In this document: positions 43,061 through 48,239 of the stretch, piece after piece
How the letters are laid out: each line of letters starts with the position of its first letter
Numbering within the stretch: position 1 is the first letter of the stretch
Origin: Planctomycetota bacterium
GTDB lineage: Bacteria > Planctomycetota > JACOTG01 > JAJDCM01
Reading direction: 5' to 3'
NCBI GenBank assembly: GCA_029260825.1
Contig: JAJDCM010000337.1
Location: 1-48,239 of the forward strand
DNA length: 48,239 nt
The notes under the pieces: model-generated
Database searches by the model: none
Seen by the model: the letters and a program-made list of their open reading frames with translations, nothing else
Told to the model about the DNA's origin: nothing
Position numbers and translations under genes: made by a program

Positions 43061-44383
43061 CTATTCGATTTCAGAGGATTCCGGACGATGGTCAGAGGAA
43101 GCGGGGGTTCTCAAGGTTACCCGTGTTCCTCCGCCAACTCTCGAGTCCAAACGAAAACTTCCCCCCAGATGATCCAATCTCTCCCGGACATTGAAGAGCC
43201 CAAAGCCACCGTCTTTGCTCACTTGAAATTCCATTCGATCTGCATCAAACCCAACTCCATCATCTTCTACGACGACCTCAAGAGACTCTCCTGCTGGCCC
43301 GATAGAAACCAAAACCTCAGTCGCCTTGGCGTGCTTCCTCACGTTATGTAAGAGTTCGCGAACCGACTGAAAAAGAACCACCTGCATGTTCTCTCCCATA
43401 AAAGGTGTCTCGCCCAGATTCTCATATTTGATGGAAAGTCCGGTTGCACCGGACACGCGATCAACAAGACTTCGAAGAGCATCGGTCAGCCCAAGATCAA
43501 AAAGGGCCGGGGAGCCGAGCTCAAAAACAAGGGAGCGGGTCGCATCGATTGCCCCTTTGATCGACGACCGGACGTCCTGCAGATCCCGAGCGATGCCTTG
43601 TCCCTCTCCCGAAGACAACACTCCCAGCCTCATCTGCACCGCGGCAAGAAGCTGTCCGATCTCGTCATGAAGCTCGGCCGCCAACCGGCATCGCTCCCGC
43701 TTTTCGGCGAAGATGAGCTGATCGGTGAGAGAACGAAGCTGCTCCTGGTAGGCGAGAAGCTTCCGGTTCGTCTTCAATCGCTCTTCGATCTCATTTCGAA
43801 GCTCTTCGTTTGCCAGCGAAAGCTCCTCGGTTCGCCGGGAGACCCGGTGCTCGAGCTCCTTCGCAAGCCCTCGGTATCGGTCTTCACTTTCCTGCAATCG
43901 GGTCTGGGCTCTGGCAAGATGCTCCAGGGAAAGACTTCGCTCTCGCGCGGTTTGCAGTACGGCATGAAGCCCTTCTCCCTGATCACCCAGGAAAGCAAGA
44001 AGAAGGATCCTCGGCCTCTCTCCTCGTAAAACCGTTGCCTCGAGAAGACTCTTCTGCCCTGTTTCTCCCTGCTCCATCCACGGGCCCGAAGAGAGGGTCT
44101 CGCCCTGCCCGTTCGTCCAAAAGGCCCTGGCATCGATGAGAAAATTATCGAGAAACAAGAATTCATCGCCCAGAGAAAGCGAACTCTGGACCAGCTGTGG
44201 GAAACGGCTGCGCAGATCCATCGGCACTTCGCCCATGGGACGAAAATTCACTCCATCGTCGGACTCAAGGCCCATCATGTTCAGGGCCGTTAGCAATCTG
44301 GAAGCGTCCATTTTCGCTCGTTCAGACTCCAAGGGGTCTGATTCATGAAGGTCGCTGAAAATTGTCCCGAGCCGCTTCATCAT
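43061..44383 (-). CDS. Soluble NarL-type (HisKA_3) sensor histidine kinase
   Basis: 440 aa from ATG at 44383. The frame is open to 44479, but a good promoter at 44402-44430 would start transcription near 44395, excluding those upstream starts. No membrane segment. An N-terminal sensor region of about 150 residues is unrecognised, possibly PAS-like (SLSLGDEFLFLDNFLIDARAF, PRILLLAFLGDQGEG). A coiled coil (about 153-228) precedes the phospho-acceptor His239 in AAELHDEIGQLLAAVQ. The ATPase domain has QSVRELLHNVRKHAKAT, DDGVGFD and GFGLFNVRERL. It autophosphorylates and passes phosphate to the downstream response regulator. Confidence 0.93.
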   Translation of the reverse strand: MMKRLGTIFSDLHESDPLESERAKMDASRLLTALNMMGLESDDGVNFRPMGEVPMDLRSRFPQLVQSSLSLGDEFLFLDNFLIDARAFWTNGQGETLSSGPWMEQGETGQKSLLEATVLRGERPRILLLAFLGDQGEGLHAVLQTARERSLSLEHLARAQTRLQESEDRYRGLAKELEHRVSRRTEELSLANEELRNEIEERLKTNRKLLAYQEQLRSLTDQLIFAEKRERCRLAAELHDEIGQLLAAVQMRLGVLSSGEGQGIARDLQDVRSSIKGAIDATRSLVFELGSPALFDLGLTDALRSLVDRVSGATGLSIKYENLGETPFMGENMQVVLFQSVRELLHNVRKHAKATEVLVSIGPAGESLEVVVEDDGVGFDADRMEFQVSKDGGFGLFNVRERLDHLGGSFRLDSRVGGGTRVTLRTPASSDHRPESSEIE

Positions 44384-44401
44384 CACCGGCACGATACAAA
44401 G

Positions 44402-44430
44402 ACTATAAGCGGCAACGGAAATCCTGTCCA
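44402..44430 (-). promoter_or_regulatory. Sigma-70-like promoter of the histidine kinase
   Basis: On the minus strand TGGACA (44430-44425), 17 nt, then TATAGT (44407-44402): five of six matches in each box and ideal spacing. The start would fall near 44395, about a dozen bases before the chosen ATG. It lies in the 94-bp gap shared with glpK. Confidence 0.6.
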
Positions 44431-44477
44431 CTCGTGAGCTACACTGGTCCTCGCGTTCCATCGATGGAGGAGAACAC

Positions 44478-45965
44478 ATGTCCTATATCCTGTCCCTTGA
44501 CCAGGGGACTACAAGCTCACGAGCCATGATCTTCGACCGGGCTGCCAGGGAAAAGGCGGTGGCCCGGAAAGAATTCACCCAGATCTTTCCCCGGCCTGGA
44601 TGGGTCGAGCACGATCCGCAGGAGATCTGGTCGAGCCAGGTTGCTGTCCTTGAAGAGGTCATGGCCAAGGCCAAAATCGGTCCCAAGGATCTCGCCGGGG
44701 TAGGGATTACCAATCAACGAGAAACCACGATTCTCTGGGATCGAAAGAGCGGCGTTCCGGTCTCGAACGCCATCGTCTGGCAGGACCGTCGCACTGCCCA
44801 GCACTGTGAACGCCTGCGCAAACACGGCCACTCCACATCCATTCGCAACAAGACCGGGCTCGTTATTGATGCCTATTTTTCCGCAACGAAAGTCTCCTGG
44901 ATCCTCGACAACATTCCGGACGCTCGGAATCGGGCCAACCGGGGCGAGCTCGCCTTCGGCACCGTAGATTCCTGGTTGATCTACAACCTGACGAAGGGAA
45001 ATCTCCACGTCACCGACACCACCAACGCCTCAAGAACTCTTCTCTTCAACATCCATGACCAGATGTGGGATGAGGATCTACTCAAGATTTTCCAGATCCC
45101 TCGCTCACTTCTCCCGCAAGTGCGATCGAGCTCGGAAATCTACGGAACAGTCGAAGCCGATCTTTCCATTCGAGGAGCCGTCATTTCAGGAGTTGCCGGC
45201 GACCAACAGGCGGCAACGTTCGGTCAGGCATGTTTCGAACCGGGCCTTGCCAAGAACACCTATGGAACCGGCTGCTTCCTGCTGATGAACACCGGGTCTT
45301 GCGCTCAGGAATCAAAGAACAACTTGCTCACGACCCTTGCCTGGAAAAGAGAAGGAGAGATCACCTATGCCCTGGAGGGAGGAGTGTTCGTGGGCGGAGC
45401 CATCGTTCAGTGGCTTCGCGACGGGTTGAAGATCATTCGAACTTCCGCCGAAATAGAACCTCTAGCAGCGAGCGTCCCGGATACTGGCGGCGTCTTCTTC
45501 GTCCCGGCCCTTGCCGGTCTTGGCGCTCCCCACTGGGATCCCTTCGCCCGTGGGACAATCGTCGGAATTACTCGCGGCACGAGTCACGCCCACATCGCAA
45601 GAGCAGCACTCGCCGGAATCACATTCGAGGTCGCGGATCTCGTGAGGAGCCTGGAAAGCGACGCGGAAATGGGAATCCACGAGCTTCGAGTCGATGGAGG
45701 AGCGAGTGGGAACAACTTGCTCATGCAGCTCCAGGCCGACGTTCTTCAAATTCCGGTGGTTCGCCCCACCAACCGGGAAACCACAGCCCTGGGCGCAGCC
45801 TACCTGGCGGGCCTCGCCGTCGGTTTCTGGAAGTCACTTTCTGAAGTCGGCAGCAAGTGGGTGATGGACCAAAGGTTTGAGCCCAAGATCAGCGAGAGCG
45901 AGGCTACTGCTGTGATGGAACGCTGGCAAGACGCAGTCGACAGATCCAGGGGTTGGGATCGATAG
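44478..45965 (+). CDS. glpK: Glycerol kinase
   Basis: 495 aa, usual length. FGGY-family kinase making glycerol 3-phosphate from glycerol and [18 protein letters not shown] (N-terminal ATP site), [36 protein letters not shown] and the C-terminal [19 protein letters not shown] are all present. GGAGGA lies 7 nt before the ATG. Divergent from the two-component system; glycerol 3-phosphate would feed glycolysis or phospholipid synthesis (compare plsC in this window). No facilitator or dehydrogenase gene is adjacent. Confidence 0.97.
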   Translation: MSYILSLDQGTTSSRAMIFDRAAREKAVARKEFTQIFPRPGWVEHDPQEIWSSQVAVLEEVMAKAKIGPKDLAGVGITNQRETTILWDRKSGVPVSNAIVWQDRRTAQHCERLRKHGHSTSIRNKTGLVIDAYFSATKVSWILDNIPDARNRANRGELAFGTVDSWLIYNLTKGNLHVTDTTNASRTLLFNIHDQMWDEDLLKIFQIPRSLLPQVRSSSEIYGTVEADLSIRGAVISGVAGDQQAATFGQACFEPGLAKNTYGTGCFLLMNTGSCAQESKNNLLTTLAWKREGEITYALEGGVFVGGAIVQWLRDGLKIIRTSAEIEPLAASVPDTGGVFFVPALAGLGAPHWDPFARGTIVGITRGTSHAHIARAALAGITFEVADLVRSLESDAEMGIHELRVDGGASGNNLLMQLQADVLQIPVVRPTNRETTALGAAYLAGLAVGFWKSLSEVGSKWVMDQRFEPKISESEATAVMERWQDAVDRSRGWDR

Positions 45966-46661
45966 CTTAGCTAGTGCTAGTGCCCTGAGTCCGATGTATC
46001 TTTGCAACAATATCAATGTCGTGATTTCTAATCTGTTCGTGCTTCCGTCATAGTCTGTTGTTGATGAGTTCCGAATTACCCATATGCATGCGACCTGCAT
46101 GGTAGTAGTCTACGCTACTATCATGATTTAACAACATGATCCCGGCGCTTCCCTTGTCATCATTCATGGTCGTCGCTCCCCTGTCGTTTGGGCCTTGGAT
46201 TTGGAGTCCGATGGGCGCCTCGCGTCGCAAATTCAACAGGAGGAAAGCATCATACGGGACGGGGGGGAAGCCTTCTCATACCATCTTGGGAGCCAAACGT
46301 GCGAAATGGTTGGGCGGTTCGCGGTTGCGAAAAAGGGGCACCCAACTCCCGCAGTCTTGCCGGGATTTCGCAAGCTATTGTGAGAACATAGCTTACAAGA
46401 GTATCTCCTGACAAGTCACTCGACATCTCTTCCGACGCCACAACATAACCCTTACCATCGCCCTTGAGTCACAAAGATCCAGGGAGAGCGTGGCCCAAAT
46501 TTCAAAGATCATGATTTCTGAAGTTTTCTCTGCCCCTTCCTGGTTCTATCCACGCCTGGACCAATGAGTCGGAACGCGGCTTTTCCTGGGCGTTTCCGGA
46601 CTTCTTCGGTATCCTTGGCAATGAAATTTCATCGCCAGAATCATGTGAAACTTGGAGAGCC
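45966..46661. other. Non-coding stretch of about 700 bp before a large surface-protein gene
   Basis: Three overlapping frames (46136-46411 region) have no protein-like features, and none has a ribosome site joined to a start. The base composition looks more AT-rich than the surrounding genes. Small inverted repeats occur, e.g. TAGTA/TACTA near 46100-46125 and the palindrome ATGAAATTTCAT (46621-46632), about 30 bp before the next start. An orphan AGGAGG (46231-46236) has no in-range start codon. It may hold a decayed gene or regulatory leader; nothing certain. Confidence 0.45.
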
Positions 46662-48239
46662 ATGTCCATGCGAGTTCTTCACTCCTTGCAATCCCTCGTC
46701 CTAGCCCTCACGAGTGCGGTCCTACTTCTCGCATCCTCGTCAGCAGCTCAGCAACAGAACCTCTCAGAGAGAGATCCTCTCACATTCCCACCTGCACCGA
46801 CAGTCTCCCCTCACCCCCTCATTGTTAAAGAGCTATCAGCGTCGCTCAGTGGTAGGACGGTCAATGGAGTCACCATTGAGGTGGCAAGCCCAAATGGCAT
46901 CAAGAGTGCCACTGTTCATGCGCTGGCATCAAAGGACAGGCCTCGAGGGGAGGACATCGCGGCCTTCAGGACGACGCTTGAGCTTCGCGCAAACTCTACC
47001 AACCACATCCTCTTCACGGCCATCACCCCGACGGGCACGAGGAGCTCCCCCACTGCAACAACCATTATCCATGACGAGGAGCCGCCGAGCCTCTTCATCG
47101 ACTTTCCCAAACCCGGTGATGTGATCTCGACAAACTGCGTTGACGTGATTGGGCGCGTCGGCGACCGATTGAGTGGTTTCGAGGGACTCCGAGTGGCCGT
47201 TCGCGGATCGGACGGTCGCCTCGTTGAAGCAACCGTCGACGTCGGTGTCGGGCCAAACGGGACCTTCATTGCCGAGCAGATCCCGATCAATCCAGGATCA
47301 ATCACAAGCATCCGAGCTTTCGCTGCCGACGTTCTACTGAATCAATCCACTACTGCCGTCGAAGTAACTCAAGAAGATCCGGTCGGCGCACAAATGGTGG
47401 AAATCTCGGGCAACCGACAAGAGGCCATGATCGGTACTGCGCTTTCCGAGCGCCTCCGCGTACAGGTACTGAATACCAACGGGAGCATCTTTCCCGGAAA
47501 ATCTGTGTCGTTCTCGGTCACCCGATCCAACGGCGTCCTCAGAGAAGATCCGAACGACCTCGAAGGGCTAATCACCCTCCAAGTCGACACCGACCCAAAC
47601 GGGTTCGCCGACGCGTACTGGACCCTGGGAAGTGACGCTGGATGTGGCAACAACCGTGTCCAGGCGACCTCGATGTCAATTGCTGCGCCGGTCACATTCT
47701 GCGCCTCCGCGACCACAGCACCGCCCTCACAAATCAACGTCGGGACCGGTAATAGTCAGGTCGCAGAGACGTCCTCAATTGCTCCCCTTCCCCTGGAAGT
47801 CTGGGTGAGCGACGGATGCAATGGCGTCGAGGGAGTTGAAGTTACGTTCAGAGTCCTTGAGAGAAACGGCCTCGTGAACGGCTCCTCCTCGACGACCGTC
47901 TTCACCCAACGCACGGGTCACGCCAATGCTCAACTAACCCTCGGTTCTACTCCAGGAAACAACCTGATCGAGGCAACCTTTCCCGGCAACCCTAACTCGC
48001 CTGTAATCTTCGTCGCACAGGGCCGTGAGCGTGATCCGTCAAGCCCTACACGACTCACGGGAGTCGTCCTCGATAACGGCCAGAGCCCAATCGAGAACGC
48101 CCGATGCGTCCTGCATCAGGGCGAACAGAACCTGGAGTTCATGACCTTGGCGGACGGTACCTTTGAGTTTCCCTCAATCCCCTTTGCGGGCCTGTGCCAC
48201 CTTGAAGTCGATGGCACGACTGCATCTCGTCAGACGCGC
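46662..48239 (+). CDS. Large secreted protein with bacterial Ig-like and carboxypeptidase-regulatory-like domains (partial)
   Basis: First 526 codons; the frame is open at the window end. ATG at 46662 has GGAG 4 nt upstream; a second in-frame ATG at 46668 has better spacing. Signal peptide (VLHSLQSLVLALTSAVLLLASSSAAQ), then beta-sandwich modules: EVASPNGIKSATVHALAS..., VDVIGRV..., and two Big/invasin-like units (LRVQVLNTNGSIFPGKSVSFSVTRSNGVL, LEVWVSDGCNGVEGVEVTFRVLERNG). A carboxypeptidase-regulatory-like fold begins near residue 470 (TRLTGVVLDNGQSPIENARCVL...LADGTFEFPSIPFAG). This order is common in very long surface or RHS-type proteins, but the C-terminal part is outside the window. Confidence 0.8.
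   Translation, partial: MSMRVLHSLQSLVLALTSAVLLLASSSAAQQQNLSERDPLTFPPAPTVSPHPLIVKELSASLSGRTVNGVTIEVASPNGIKSATVHALASKDRPRGEDIAAFRTTLELRANSTNHILFTAITPTGTRSSPTATTIIHDEEPPSLFIDFPKPGDVISTNCVDVIGRVGDRLSGFEGLRVAVRGSDGRLVEATVDVGVGPNGTFIAEQIPINPGSITSIRAFAADVLLNQSTTAVEVTQEDPVGAQMVEISGNRQEAMIGTALSERLRVQVLNTNGSIFPGKSVSFSVTRSNGVLREDPNDLEGLITLQVDTDPNGFADAYWTLGSDAGCGNNRVQATSMSIAAPVTFCASATTAPPSQINVGTGNSQVAETSSIAPLPLEVWVSDGCNGVEGVEVTFRVLERNGLVNGSSSTTVFTQRTGHANAQLTLGSTPGNNLIEATFPGNPNSPVIFVAQGRERDPSSPTRLTGVVLDNGQSPIENARCVLHQGEQNLEFMTLADGTFEFPSIPFAGLCHLEVDGTTASRQTR

Noticed and set aside
46136..46411. Small open frames in the gap after glpK
   Set aside because: Three overlapping frames read equally well, none with a start signal or protein-like pattern.
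46714..47124. A 136-residue plus-strand frame at the start of the last gene
   Set aside because: It is out of frame with the long open frame from ATG 46662 that has a signal peptide and Ig-like domains and runs off the window.

Overview
The window is 48 kb of bacterial chromosome, moderately GC-rich, densely packed and coding on both strands. It comes from a Gram-negative-type organism: Tat and lipoprotein signals, a periplasmic sulfatase-like protein, a lipoprotein SCO protein and an IPTL-CTERM-like sorting tail. An ECF sigma factor paired with an alpha-2-macroglobulin, a Rab-like small GTPase cluster, HYR and Big-type surface proteins and frequent GTG/TTG starts would fit Planctomycetota, Acidobacteriota or Myxococcota-like lineages. 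The sequence alone does not fix the phylum. No rRNA, tRNA, CRISPR array or recognisable transposase was seen.

Layout. 1-181: tandem 38-bp hairpin repeats. 429-2626: a multicopper oxidase translationally coupled to a SCO1/SenC copper-chaperone gene that has an in-frame TGA exactly where the second cysteine of the CxxxC copper motif belongs, followed by a bacterial SECIS-like hairpin. I read it as a selenoprotein with a CxxxU site, and it is the most striking item in the window. 2635-9716 (minus): sulfatase-like protein, a giant alpha-2-macroglobulin with an anti-sigma-like N-terminus, and its ECF sigma factor. 9970-15290: DinB-like protein, secreted beta-helix/HYR protein, small hypothetical protein, transketolase and its terminator. 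15396-23156 (minus): complete F-type ATP synthase operon atpZ-I-B-E-F-H-A-G-D-C. 23251-29566: glutaredoxin-like protein, glycosyltransferase, a gbsR-type regulator/polyprenyl synthase/plsC operon facing a DAHP synthase, a TlpA-like thioredoxin and a cysteine-less thioredoxin-fold protein. 29674-37839: Ski2-like helicase, YVTN propeller, Nudix/trans-sulfuration pair, LamG protein and aldehyde dehydrogenase. 37878-41872: roadblock-like membrane protein, coiled-coil protein, metallo-beta-lactamase and Rab-like GTPase. 42378-45965: NarL-type two-component pair divergent from glpK. 45966-46661: non-coding. 46662-end: start of a large secreted protein with Ig-like domains.

How it fits together. The SCO protein probably loads copper or keeps cysteines reduced for its neighbour oxidase or a respiratory oxidase. 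The ATP synthase and transketolase are housekeeping. The ECF/A2M pair looks like an envelope sensor that reports to transcription. The GTPase, coiled-coil and roadblock-like proteins look like one signalling or scaffold unit. Starts were reassigned from upstream extensions where a Shine-Dalgarno sequence, a promoter or a stop-start overlap decided the case (atpE, atpI, atpZ, polyprenyl synthase, YVTN protein, trans-sulfuration enzyme, histidine kinase, GTPase, coiled-coil protein, transketolase).
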